A stretch of DNA of 64,000 nucleotides from Hericium rajendrae (Eukaryota; Basidiomycota; Agaricomycetes; Russulales; Hericiaceae). The notes beneath the pieces were generated by a model. The model was not told where the DNA came from and ran no database searches. It saw only the letters and a program-made list of their open reading frames with translations. Positions 44,584 through 55,209 of this stretch are shown one piece after another. The stretch spans positions 496,001-560,000 of the forward strand of contig CM065885.1 in assembly GCA_033439255.1 (NCBI GenBank), in the 5' to 3' direction. The position numbers were made by a program, and so were the translations under genes. Numbering within the stretch: position 1 is the stretch's first letter; the number at the start of each line of letters is the position of its first letter.

Positions 44584-45822
44584 GGACACCTCGAATACAC
44601 CCGATTTGGCGATACTGCTCACCCGCCATAGCTTGAGACCGATGGTAATGTCGTCGTGGCTGTCATAGACGAGGGATAAGGTGTGAAATGGGTCCACTGT
44701 AGCAGGAAACTGGCGACACAAACGGGGGACGAAATCGTTTAGATCCCGATCGTCGGGGTCCACACATTGAAGATGAACCCGGCAGGAACAGGGGATATCA
44801 AGCTGCTTGAAGACGTGAAGACACTGGGGAGCTTTGGAGATGAGGGTGAGACGTCGGAGATGGGGTAGTCGAACAGCGCAATTATCTGTGCTACGTCCAC
44901 CGGGGCTAGGAGGTAAGACACCGGAAAGATGCAAGGTTTCTAGGGCTGGCATCCTTTCGAGGGCACGGAAGAAGTCGCTATCTCGAATTCGGAATTCTCC
45001 GGAGTAATAACTGTCTTCCTCAAAGTGAAGGTATGTGAGGCCATGAAGGAACGGTGCAGACCACGACACGAAGACATCCTTGAGATACAGCCGGCGGAGC
45101 ATTGGTGAGTCGCCCCCGAAGATCTATTTCGGTAAAACAGTACGTTCAACGTGACTATGCTCTGCGGTTAACTCCAAGGTATGTAGAATCGGCGCTGGGG
45201 ATTTCAATAACGATGCAAGGCTGTCAATGGCATTGGAAGCATCGGAAACCATCAAGGAGCCGATGCGGAACAGCAGGTGGGGGAAGACGTGCCCGATGAA
45301 GGTTCTGCTGTCATTGCCACAGTCGAGCTGACAATACGAGAGCGGCATGGATTTGGCACGATCTACCATCAGCTTCAGCCAGCACGAACCGAGATCTGTC
45401 GTGATGCTGTTACACAATGTGGGATGGTGAAGAGCTGTGTTGCGCCAGAACATGCAAACATGCGTGACTTGGATCCAGCCGAGGTCTCCCTTTGATGGTG
45501 GTTGATTTGTCGCATGAAACTGCAGGATCCGCGCGAGGATCTCAAAGGGCAGACAAGAAATTGGGGAGAGGGTGTTGCAATGCGTGCGCAGAGAACAGAG
45601 CCAGGTGCATGGCGGTGAGTTCGTCGTCTAATGTCTGACGAGCGTGCACGAGTTCATTAGGCCGATTGCGAAAGGATGGCCTTTGGGTGCGAGCAATATG
45701 AGCCTGAACAGAATTTGACCAGAACTCCACAGCGCTGAGCATATAATAGATGAGAGTCTATGCAAATTGCAAAGGAGCACCTGAGATCCATACCCCGATG
45801 TGCTTTTCAACGGATTATTCAT

Positions 45823-46470
45823 AATTTAGTGGCTGGCTGACTCCTGCAAGTCAGTTACTAGTAAACTCATCATGAATGGACGGCACTCACAGGCTCAGCT
45901 AAGTGACGACTATAGCCGGCGTCTCGCTGAGATATCTGAACTATGATAGAGATGCGGCGGAAATAGCTTGTGAAGTCCTTCAAAGTTTTGGTCAACCAAT
46001 TAAAAAGACAAAGATATGTTTATGAACTTACTTTACTTATGAAAAAATCTCCAAATCAACAGAACTGGTAATGAACTGGTAAGTACGACTCGTTGCAGAC
46101 TCATGAGTCGTTGCTCTCGTTGCGGTAGTATCTGTCGAGCGCTAATGGAGGGCCGGTCTCGGTCCCGACAGGCGCTTAACTATGCAACCGCGCCCAGCTG
46201 TACTTTCGACTGAAGGATAGGCTGATGATCAAATCTAATAGTGAGCATGCCGTGGGGCGAGAGTTGGTCGTACGTCGATGTTAGCCAGTTGTAACAACTA
46301 CTAGGGGGCTCGAAACAAATGTGCCGACAAAATTCTCCCCCAATTCTCTGCCTCAGCCCTAAACATAAACGTATGGTTCAAAGCTTCAAATGTTCAGAAC
46401 TGACAGTCTGTAGCATTGGACGTGATGCTACTCTCATGTTACTACGGTCCCTAGACAAAGATGAATACAG
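45823..46470. other. Intergenic, no gene seen
   Basis: 648 bp between the F-box 4 pseudogene start and the F-box 5 stop. No repeat, RNA gene or coding frame was supported. Confidence 0.5.
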
Positions 46471-48377
46471 TCAGTCATCTGGGACAGGACGGCCTTCGAG
46501 GACATCATGCACGAGTTGAGCCAGATCCGGATCCTCCTCAGTCCAGTCAGTCTCCGACCCGTTTTCGTCGCTGACCTCCGAAAGCCAATCACTGTCATAT
46601 TCGCCGTAGCACCCATCCCAATCCAACTCCACCAGGTCCTTCAGCAGGTCTATGCATTCCTCTTCGATGTGACATTGAGTGATCACAAGCCGCGACAGAG
46701 GGTTCTGGCTCTGCCGTTGAATTATCCACTGCGGCAGCAGGTCGCCGAGGTTGTCCTCGGAATCCAACATTCCAAAACCGAAGTGGACATTCCGCAGTTC
46801 GAGGACTTGCAGTTTCGGCAGGAAAACGTCGAGGTTGCTGTTCATTGGAGTTGCGATTGCCTCGCAAAAGCCCGTGGCGGATGGGCCGCAAATGCAGACA
46901 CTGCGTAGCTGAGTTGCGTCTTCCAACATATCCTTCCAAATCGGTGATGAAGTCGTCGCGTACCACGTGTCGACGTGCAAAGCATCCAGCTCTGATACTG
47001 CAAGAGTCTTTGTAAAGTCCGGAAGAACGGTTGCCTCTATGATATGACTTGAGAACACCTCGAGTCGAACGCTGACCCGCGGAGAGAGGGTCCTTTCGAT
47101 ATAATTGAAATCCCTCTGGTCACGTAGGTCATGGCTCCAAATGCGAAGCAATGTAAAGCAACCCTCTACACTGCTCAACCAGAGCGTGCGCAGAGGAATA
47201 GAGCAGGACATGGCTCGTGCATGGGCGCGCACGCAAGGCAGCACATCTGCTCGGCTCGTTTTATTGACGTCATGTGAGAAGTCAAGATCAAGCTGGGCGG
47301 AGGCTGGGATGTCGAGATGACGCATGATACCGGCGCACTGCTGGGGAGTTCCAGCGAGAGCAAGCTTAGCAAGGTACGGCATGACAAGTACGCGGCCGGA
47401 GCCAGATGCTTGGAATATCACCGATTGTGGAGGAGGAAGGCAGCCATCAAGAACGAGAGTCTTCAAAGCTGTCATGCCCTCGAGCGATTCTAGCAGCGAT
47501 CCACGTGAATGAGCTGTCTCGCTCTGACCTATGATCCCGTGCCCATACACTTCCAAGTGTGTAAGATTTGTGCAAAAGGGAGCCGACCTTGGAATTGTGT
47601 AGCCATGGAGAACAAGGTGGCGAAGAAGCGGTGCACCTGCAAATAAACCATCTGGTATGGGAAAAGGATGCAATTCCGAAGGACGATTGGCTGGGAAAGT
47701 TGACACCTCCAGGGAGTACAGTGAGGCTGCAGGAAAGACAACAGGCGGTGTAACGCCCCATCCTGCGGTCGGGTTTGCGATCTTGAGATGACGGACACCA
47801 TGCATGCGGCTACGGAGAAACTCGCAGTCCTTAGGGGCTAATCCATCAAAAGTGAGGGAAATGGGTGCAGATCCCGAGCGTGCCACCATCTCTTCTAGCC
47901 ATCGTGTGCCAAGGGTAGAAACAACATTGTCGCTCCAAAGACGAGCATCCTGGAGAGCTGCATTACGCCAAGACTGGCAAACGTGGGTCACTTTGATCCA
48001 TCCGAGACCGGTGGCATCCTTGGTATCTGTAAAAGAGGATTCGGTGATCGGCTCTGCAGCAGCAAGGAACGAGAAGATGAGGAAAAGGATGTCGTGAGGC
48101 AGGGTTGAAACTGGGAGCATCGCGTTGCGCCGGGCTCGGAAAAAGAAGATGGCGGAGGACATGGCAGCGAGTTCGATATCCACCATCTGAACGAGTTCGG
48201 CGGAAATATTCATCGCGCTTCGGGGTGAACAGGACTCCTGGACATGCGCGATGCGCGATTTCACAGCATACAGCCAGTGGTCCTGTGCTCTGCGATGGTC
48301 AGCATCAAGAATCCGGCATGAGGATCATAGAACGCGACTCACTTCGTGGAGAACTCCGACCTCGATTGCATGGCCAT
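46471..48377 (-). CDS. F-box protein (F-box 5)
   Basis: Two exons, 48343-48377 (35 nt) and 46471-48289, give 617 aa. The first exon has the same length and phase as in F-box 1 and 2, and the second begins AQDHWLYAVKSRIAHVQ. F-box at about 75-130: LPVSTLPHDILFLIFSFLA ... LGWIKVTHVCQSWRNAALQDARLWSDNV, with a short insert (SSFTDTKDATG). An LRR-like leucine-rich region and the same acidic tail (EYDSDWLSEVSDENGSETDW) follow. Intact. Probable SCF ubiquitin-ligase substrate adaptor; target unknown. It is the rightmost confidently called host gene in the window. Confidence 0.88.
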
Positions 48378-48715
48378 CATATCTGATTTGACTTTGGAAG
48401 AGCAATGGCTGCTTTTGGCTAGTAAATCCTTCAGTCTGAGTCAGGACCTGGGCCTATAACGGAGGACCGGGAGGATCGTGTATATTCACTGACCAGGCCG
48501 TAATGACAATCTGAAGACTTCGTTAATATTGGATGGACAATAGACAGGCAACCACAGACCAGGTGCGAAAGCGCAAAGAACGTGATCCAACTTTGACCAG
48601 CTTTCACTTCTGTGCCAGGTGTTTTGGACTTGCGACGATTCGAGCCTCGAGACAAACGTGCGGTACTTCGCTAGCGAGGGCTTTCTGCAGCTTGGTTTCT
48701 GTGAGCGAACAGACT
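48378..48715. other. Intergenic upstream of F-box 5
   Basis: 338 bp between the F-box 5 start and the TA duplication of the Tc1-like element. It should hold the F-box 5 promoter; nothing specific was recognised. Confidence 0.45.
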
Positions 48716-48717
48716 TA

Positions 48718-49555
48718 CAGTGCTTTGCATATGAAACTGCAGTCGACGCGTCGAGAAATCTGTTTGTAGTCGCCAAATAGTCACGCTATGTCACACGCCA
48801 ACTGGCGACTGCTCAGACCTTCGCCGACTGTAGGCCTTGCCGCTTGCCGTCTTCAACGACCCGCATTAACATTCTGTAAATCTCTCCCTAAATCAGTGAA
48901 AGCAGCTAAAAAATCTAAGGACCTCGCTCGACCATAGATCTCTCTACAAGCTGTGCACAACCCCGGCCCTCGAAGCTTGCACCGAAGCATACATCTCAGC
49001 CGGCACCCCAGCGTAGCAGCCATAGCCCTCGTGCTCGTGCTTCCAATGGTAAGATCAAGTAGCCAAGAGATCGCACTGATTGCGGCGCATGAAAACTGTG
49101 AACACATCTACGTGTTCTCCAAAGTCTACAAGTCCGCGCGCCTCAGGCACGGCAACTGTTCTTGAGCCAAGTACAATCTCCGCAAGCCACATCCACGCCC
49201 AGATGCGCTCATCGTGACTATGGCGATGTGGAGGATATTGAGTGCGTGTCCGACGTACGTCTTTGGGTGCAACAAGGGGATAGTGTCTTGGTGGATGGCA
49301 CAGGGCCCTGGACAGCAGACGCGGCGTGCGGGTTCTGATTGGGCCGCAATCGTCTGGACTTGAATCTCTGTACATAACCTTCTCTGTAGGATGTTTATCC
49401 GCTTGTCTAAACAGAAATTTGAGTGCTACAAGGCATATGTACGAAGGCATTTGGTGTGGACTTGCAAATAGGATCAGAGCGCCAAAATGTCACTCTTTGG
49501 TACGAACAAACAAAGATCTCGGCGCGTCGACTGCAGTTTCATATGCAAAGCACTG
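48718..49555. mobile_element. Tc1/mariner-like non-autonomous element (MITE), 838 bp
   Basis: Left end CAGTGCTTTGCATATGAAAC (from 48718) and right end, read in reverse, are the same sequence. A core of over 35 bp (cagtgctttg to gacgcg) is nearly identical, and weaker similarity reaches about 65-70 bp. TA flanks both ends (48716-48717 and 49556-49557), the Tc1/mariner target rule, and the CAGTG start fits that superfamily. Short frames in both arms read ASTAVSYAKHC, which is simply the repeat translated. No transposase inside. Confidence 0.75.
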
Positions 49556-50473
49556 TATCGACGTGTTGAATATACCGCAAGCGCTAAAGGCGGCCCGGCC
49601 CCGGGCCAGGCAGGCGCCTACCGACGTTGCAACTGTCACTTCATCGGACCTGTTGGCAGTGGCACGTCCTCGATTTTTAACATATCGGCTCCCAAGCATC
49701 GATATATACCAAGTATTCGCTCATGTCGCTCATTACCTTTTAACGCTGGAAGATGCGCTGAATTTCATTGTCTTTCAGCCATTGCATGCACTCCGGTAAA
49801 TGATGTACTGTACTATCATGTAGTGCTGTCGTTTCGTGCTCGAGCATTTGGACATAGCATACAGATTTTGTAAGTCTTCTTGCATCACTCTTGCATCCAC
49901 TTCTGAGCTAGCGCAGAGAACTCTCATATATGCAGGCAACTGTCTCTGTATCGTAGATTGTGGTTAATGGCTCTTTTGTACGCCAAACGCTCGTCTTACG
50001 GATTCCCAAACACCTTCGCCTCCCCAATCTGCTTCAACCTGGCCAATATACGTGGTTCCCTTGACGACAATCCAAGTGGGTACCGCCGCTTGTACTCCGG
50101 CGCGTACTTCCTCGGAATGCCCGCGCACTGCGTCCTGGTACCCGCGACTATGATCGGCTCGACCGCCACCAGGCCGCGGCCCACATCCTGCATGCTCCCA
50201 TACTATTTCTTCTCCCATCATGCTTGCCAATCCGTCACCGAATAACTTGGGACTCGCGTCGCCGACAGCTCCTGCCACTTCCCTTATCAACACACTCGAG
50301 CTAATTCAGGCGGCCGGTGGCCCTTATCTCCGTACTCCGGTCGAACTTCGACGTGCACTCATTAGCTCATTCCGCACGCATTCCGTCAGTACAGGCCGGC
50401 GCTTGGCCCTTCGAATTGGCGTAGAGAAACACAGTTAGCTTAATATATGGTACAGGCTATTTAACCTTATCTC
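49556..50473. other. Region without a recognised gene
   Basis: 918 bp between the Tc1-like element and the Copia LTR. Frames of 60-110 codons exist (for example 49964-50293 minus) but show no recognisable family. Possibly decayed coding sequence; nothing can be named. Confidence 0.4.
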
Positions 50474-50879
50474 TGTTGCGCGTGATAGGTCTTCGAGATG
50501 GCTATAAGTAGACAATAAAAGGTGTATTGCTCAGCTCTCGAAGAAAGGAACTGTAGCTACGAAAAGGCAAACCTATAAGTAGACAATAAAAGGTGTATTG
50601 CTATTATAGTAGTTAGCTTTTGAGTCGAAAGGAAAATGGGAACAATATAACGAACCTCAGCTCTCGAAGAAAGGAACTGAGGGAAAAAGCTGTCGGTATC
50701 GTAGCGTGTATGGTACGAGTCCGATCAGCCACAGAGACTAGAAACTGTACAGTATATTGTCCGTGGACCAACATTTGCCTCCGTCGTAGAGACCAGCGCC
50801 GACGCTCCTGGCGTCGGCCACACGTGACCACGTCGCGCTCAATGGGCGCGCGTCGCGGAGTGTCCCTCGACTTCCAACA
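50474..50879 (-). repeat. 3' LTR of the Copia fragment
   Basis: On the minus strand it runs from TGTTGG to CAACA, the usual TG...CA LTR termini, starting just after the pol stop. Inside are two copies each of a 29-bp word (50503-50531, 50573-50602) and a 22-bp word (50532-50553, 50658-50679). Confidence 0.6.
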
Positions 50880-52593
50880 CGCCCACTCACTCCGTGTGAG
50901 CTAAGCCCATGCCTGCGACAAAGCGGTCGTGCTTCTCGCGCGATAGGCCCTTCGTGAGCACGTCGGCAACTTGATCCGCCGTCGGAATGTATTCCGCGGC
51001 AATTGTGCCGTCCTCGACCTTGTCCCGTAGGAAATGATGGCGCACGTCGATGTGCTTCGTGCGCGCGTGGTAAGCGGGGTTCTTGGCGAGGGCGATTGCA
51101 CCTTGGTTGTCGATGAGGAGGAGCGTCGGCCGTTCGATCGGCTGACACAGATCTGAGAGTAGCATACGCAACCACACGGCTTCCTTAGCGGCGTGGGCTG
51201 CGGCCATATACTCGGCTTCCGTGCTCGACTGAGCGACGGATTGCTGCTTCTTCGAGGACCAGGAGATCGCAGTGCCGGCAAGGGTAAAAACGTAGCCGCT
51301 GATGGATCGGCGATCGTTCGGATCGTTGGCCCAGTCAGAGTCGACATACCCTGTAAGCTCGTCATTCTTCCGCTTCCCGTTATAGACTAACTGGTAGTCC
51401 GCGGTCCGTCGGAGATACTTGAACGTGCGTGCGGCGACGTTCCAGTGTTCCGCGCCAGGGGCGGAACTGTGTTGGCTGAGGAGGCCAACCGCGTAGGCGA
51501 TATCAGGGCACGTGCCGAGCATCGCGTACATGAGCGATCCGACGGCGCTTTGGTACTTGCGGGCGTCAATCTCGGCGGCTGGGAGCTTCTCGAGCTTCTG
51601 ATTGACCGAGACGGGAGTGCTGATGGGGCGCGCGTCGGCAAAACCATGGCATTCCAGAACGTCGGCAATGTACCTCTTCTGTGAGAGGGTGACAATCTTC
51701 AGCGCGCGGTCGCGCGTGACTTCCATGCCGAGAATCCAGCGCATCTCGCCGAGGTCGGTAATCTCGAAGATTTTCGAGAGCCGCGCCTTTGCCTGTAAAA
51801 TCACCTCCATGCTGTTCGAGGCAGCTCCGATGTCGTCAACATAAATAATGATGATTAGGAGCGTACCATCGGAGTCGCGATGGAAAACGAAAACACCATA
51901 ATCGGCGTAGGATCTCGAGTAACCGAGATCGCGGAACTCCCGTTCGATGCGCATGTACCATACGCGTCCCGCTTGCTTGAGCCCGTAAATCGACTTGATT
52001 AGTCGCCAAACGATGTTGCCGTCGCCTCGGAAACCTGGAGGGGGCTCCATGTAGATCTCTTCTTCCAGATCTCCGTTGAGGTAAGCGGTCTTGACATCCA
52101 TTTGATGGAGTTCGAGGTCGTGCTTGGCGGTGAGGGCTAGCAGTGCACGAAGAGAGTTGAATTTCATCACCGGGGCGAACGTTTCGTCGAAGTCGACGCC
52201 TTCTACCTGTGTGAACCCTTTTGCCACGACGCGTGCCTTGTAGCGTTCGATCGCGCCAGTCGGGCCTCGCTTGATGCGAAAAACCCAGCGGCTGTCGATA
52301 ACTTTGCGGTCTCGCGGTCGAGGCACCTCAGCATAGACATTCTTGTCCAGCAAGGATTTGAGTTCCTCGGCACATGCTTCGGATCACTCGGCGGAATCGG
52401 AGCGGCGCATGGCTTCGTTGTAGGTTTGCGGATCGCCAGATTCAGCGTGCGCCCGATGAGCGTGCTCGTCGCCCACTGGCTCGGGGCCGTCGTCATCGGG
52501 GACGGTCTCGACTGTTGGCTTCTTCCGGTTATACGATGAGACCTTGAGTTTTGGGTCGTCGCGTTGTCGTGACGATGATGGGTTCCGAAGTAA
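50474..52593 (-). mobile_element. Ty1/Copia LTR retrotransposon fragment
   Basis: Fossil in minus orientation. Parts present: the C-terminal half of pol with Copia-type reverse transcriptase (WVFRIKRG, LLIIIIYVDDIG-type active site) and RNase H (WSSKKQQSVAQSSTEAEYMA), about 50900-52500, followed by one LTR at 50474-50879. Gag, protease, integrase and the 5' LTR are not seen; the fragment ends near 52594, where another element's terminal sequence seems to begin. It is broken: one large truncation and about one further break. The long surviving frame suggests a fairly young insertion. Confidence 0.88.
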
Positions 52594-54093
52594 TGTTGGT
52601 ATACCTCAGTAACACACTATCCTAGATACGATCAGGTTTTCCTACTTTCCCAGATGTACCTAGTTGTTCGGGAGAGGTAAAAATGTAGGATACTATACCC
52701 TTTTCTTGCTGACGGTGGACTGTTTGACTGAGTTTAGGAGGTGGTTATGTTTATTCTAAGCTGTGCAAGACTTGAGCAAACAAACACAAACAAACAGAAA
52801 TATACTCCGAATTTTAGGGGAATGCCTATAGTGGCTTCAACCTTGGCTGACTTGATGATCTGGATGTTGGGTAACTGTTGTCGAGACTCGAGGCTGGCTA
52901 GAACTGAGAATTGATATGATCTAAGAATTTTGACTAAACTTTTAGTAGGCTTCTAGCTGTCTGGCAAGACTAGACTAGATGCAACAATGGATGAACAAAG
53001 ATAAACTTATCCCTTGTGGGATTTTACCTGTTACTGACTAACGAGATAGGCTGATGAGGATGATTGGGGCTGTGAGATGAAACACTGAGTTACTGCAGTC
53101 TGAGCCGTTGCTCCAAGAACTGGCTTAGGTAATCAAACAAGGATATTCCCACGCTAGGGGACTGAAAGCGAAAATATTCCCACGGTAGGGAATGGACTGG
53201 AATAATAGAAGCTGAGAACTGGGGTGGATTGGGGTGGTTAATGTGGCCTCTTGTTCCGATCGATTTCAGGGCCTTTATATACCCTTGAGACCGTGGGAAA
53301 GAGATTCCAAATATGTACATGGTCTATGCTACTGTGGGAACTAACTACTGAATTTGTAGCTACTTAATTTCCGGACTACATTTTTCTACGATTAATAAGC
53401 TGCTTCGTAAGGCAGAACATGCTCTGTAATCTGTTTCCTTCCTTAGTAATACTACCTTTCTGCCTTAATAAGCCAAATTCTGCTTGGTAATGGGTGTCTG
53501 AGTAAGCCGAGCATGTGATTGGTAATGATTGGTAAGCTCCATGAGGCTGTGCGCTTATATTTGGCTGGACTGAGTAATTGGGATGACAAAGAGCAGGTGC
53601 TGAGTCATTGCAGGCTTATTAATGCCTTGGTAAATGCCTTACTAAGTGGATAGAAGTTTCCGGATCATTTTCTGAATTTCCGGAGTCTTTCAGAGCTGGG
53701 CTGAATATTTTTCAGGAATGAGTGCATTTTCCCAATCATCAAATAGTCTATCCTAAGCTCTGCGGGAATCGTAATGTATGCGCATCTTTTGTAGCCTTCC
53801 AAGTAGTAAATGACCCAAAGCTCGTAGCTGTACAAGCCACGCGAGATGCAATAATCTACCGTAACGAGGTGAACAATGATGAAGTTTACGGTGATATGCG
53901 GGGAAAATGGTGGCAAATAATGCAGAAGCGACAGGTGGGGTGCGTGCGAAGATAAATGAGATGGAATAGTTGACAGATAATCATTGAGCAATAGCAAAGA
54001 TTGATGGCATAAAGAAACAGCAAGGGCATAGCACGAGAGTATGAATGAATGTGGGCTTAACAAGACGAAAGAGTCCGCGTCCAACGACTAAGA
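52594..54093. other. Probable LTR/terminal region of a second retroelement
   Basis: Starts TGTTGGTATACC exactly where the Copia frame ends, and carries on the minus strand a clear TATA box (53272-53281, tatataaagg). No gene. Most simply it is the 3' LTR and flank of the neighbouring minus-strand Gypsy element, inserted into or beside the Copia copy. The partner LTR was not found in the window, so limits are uncertain. Confidence 0.4.
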
Positions 54094-54909
54094 TCACAGG
54101 ACATACCTGCTACGTCCTGTCAAAATTGCCACTTTGCACGTCCTCCGCTTGTATGCCTCAACCACCCTCTCCTCATCATCCTCCAGGTGGACAGGAACGA
54201 TGAACGAGTGAGCAGCAACCTGCCTGTCACTGGCTGGGTCGAAGGGCTCGTGTGTGTCAACCCGAGGTCGACGGCGGAAGAAGTCGCGAATGGGGAGAGT
54301 GCGAGGGAGTTGGCTCCATATACGAGGTACGATCAGCTTGAGCTCTGTGACCTCACTGCCTACTGCATCTTCGCGCTCAGCGCAGAAGTGGGTCCATGTT
54401 GCGCCAATGTAGAGGATGGAGGCGATGCGGGCACGAGTAATGATAGTGGTCTCGCCATGTATGAGCGCAAGCTCGACAAGCTGGCCTTGACGAATGAAGG
54501 GCGTGGGGCGCTTAGTGACGAACCATGGATGCAGGAGGGAGGATTGGTGTGCTCGTACTGAGAGATGACGGTATAGGGAAGGATACTGGATGTCGTCGTC
54601 ATCGTCGTCATTTACAATCTCGATGGGGGATGTGGGGCGTAGAGATAGGGAATCATAATCTGGAGGGGCTGTGCTGCCTGACCTGCAACACACTGCAGAG
54701 ATCGATGCATTGCTAGCAATAGACGTGCATGGAAAATACTGAGGCAGCTGATCGCCTGAGCTGCCCCGATTCGGTGAGCGCGTGAATTCGCGGGTGACTC
54801 GGACTTCTGCTGGTGACTGGTCGAAGGTCTGATTGAGCACCAGGGAAAATAGGTATGAGTCCGAGGATGTGCGGCGAGGATTGAGGCAGTTGAACATCGT
54901 TGCCAGCAA
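54094..54909 (-). CDS. Unrecognised 271-aa ORF between Gypsy pol and its putative LTR
   Basis: Open frame with a Ser/Thr-rich N-terminal half, an Asp run (NDDDDDDIQYPSL), then an ordered-looking C-terminal half (FIRQGQLVELALIHGETTII, ARIASILYIGATWTHFCAER, LKLIVPRIWSQLPRTL). No family recognised, no signal peptide or membrane helix. Same strand as the Gypsy pol upstream; it may be an extra gene carried by that element or a captured host exon. Existence as a real protein is moderately supported by length and composition only. Confidence 0.4.
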   Translation of the reverse strand: MLATMFNCLNPRRTSSDSYLFSLVLNQTFDQSPAEVRVTREFTRSPNRGSSGDQLPQYFPCTSIASNASISAVCCRSGSTAPPDYDSLSLRPTSPIEIVNDDDDDDIQYPSLYRHLSVRAHQSSLLHPWFVTKRPTPFIRQGQLVELALIHGETTIITRARIASILYIGATWTHFCAEREDAVGSEVTELKLIVPRIWSQLPRTLPIRDFFRRRPRVDTHEPFDPASDRQVAAHSFIVPVHLEDDEERVVEAYKRRTCKVAILTGRSRYVL

Positions 54910-55209
54910 ACAAAGTCTCGTGTTCGCATACTACTCTAATATGGCTTTCGCTTAATGATCGAGCGTTGCCAGATCTTGAGCGTCTAGCTACGTGCTTAAC
55001 GGTAATCAATTCGAAGCCCTGAGTCTAGGCTCTCATCAATTTCTTGGTACTTGTTGATCGATCTTTCGATCTTTGCCAATCTCTGGGGCTGTTGAGTTTG
55101 CTAAATCAATCATGTCAATGCTCAAAACAGGTTTTGGGCGCGACATCCGCGGGGAACTTGAAAATCAACCGTCCTCGGTTGCCATACAATAAGGGTGCAA
55201 CTGATTGGC
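54910..55209. other. Gap with no recognised gene
   Basis: 300 bp between the unrecognised ORF and the end of the Gypsy pol. Nothing identified. Confidence 0.4.

Larger units (their letters stand above)
40862..44585. mobile_element. TIR element 2, 3.72 kb, inserted in F-box 4
   Basis: Ends are long inverted repeats: left ~40865-40980 and right ~44461-44583 match over roughly 115-125 bp. They share a long identical core (cagcaacttgcctaaagtgt onward through the ggcagttgctgcc palindrome). Flanking F-box coding sequence continues on both sides, as shown by comparison with F-box 3. The best target-duplication candidate is ACACC (40857-40861 and 44586-44590). Inside: GC-rich blocks 41000-42180 and 43080-44390 flank an AT-rich middle (42240-43080). 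Long open frames are low-complexity Pro/Ala/Arg and unsupported; no transposase is visible. Class uncertain (large non-autonomous TIR element). Confidence 0.75.
40240..45822 (-). pseudogene. F-box 4, dead paralogue of F-box 3, split by a transposon
   Basis: Reads as F-box 3 throughout: N-terminal part 45822-45540 (FWSNSVQAHIARTQRPSF, DDELTAMHLAL), F-box tail 45453-45124 (MFWRNTALHHPTLCNSI), LRR-like part 45102-44590 (LRRLYLKDVFVSWSAPFLHG, HVFKQLDIPCSCRVHL) and C-terminal part 40763-40240 (EDLHVIIIRGCRLLV, GWNNLGYVFADDW). The coding region changes frame at about 45,7xx-45,45x and 45,12x-45,10x, and a 3.7 kb TIR element interrupts it at 40862-44585. A second TIR element (37459-40106) landed in its 3' flank. 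The gene cannot make the full protein; its age relative to F-box 3 could be read from their divergence. Confidence 0.85.

Noticed and set aside
48486-48776. Minus-strand frame beginning MATTNRFLDASTAVSYAKHC, with a twin at 49487-49873
   Set aside because: The similarity is the inverted terminal repeat of the Tc1-like element being translated, not a gene pair.
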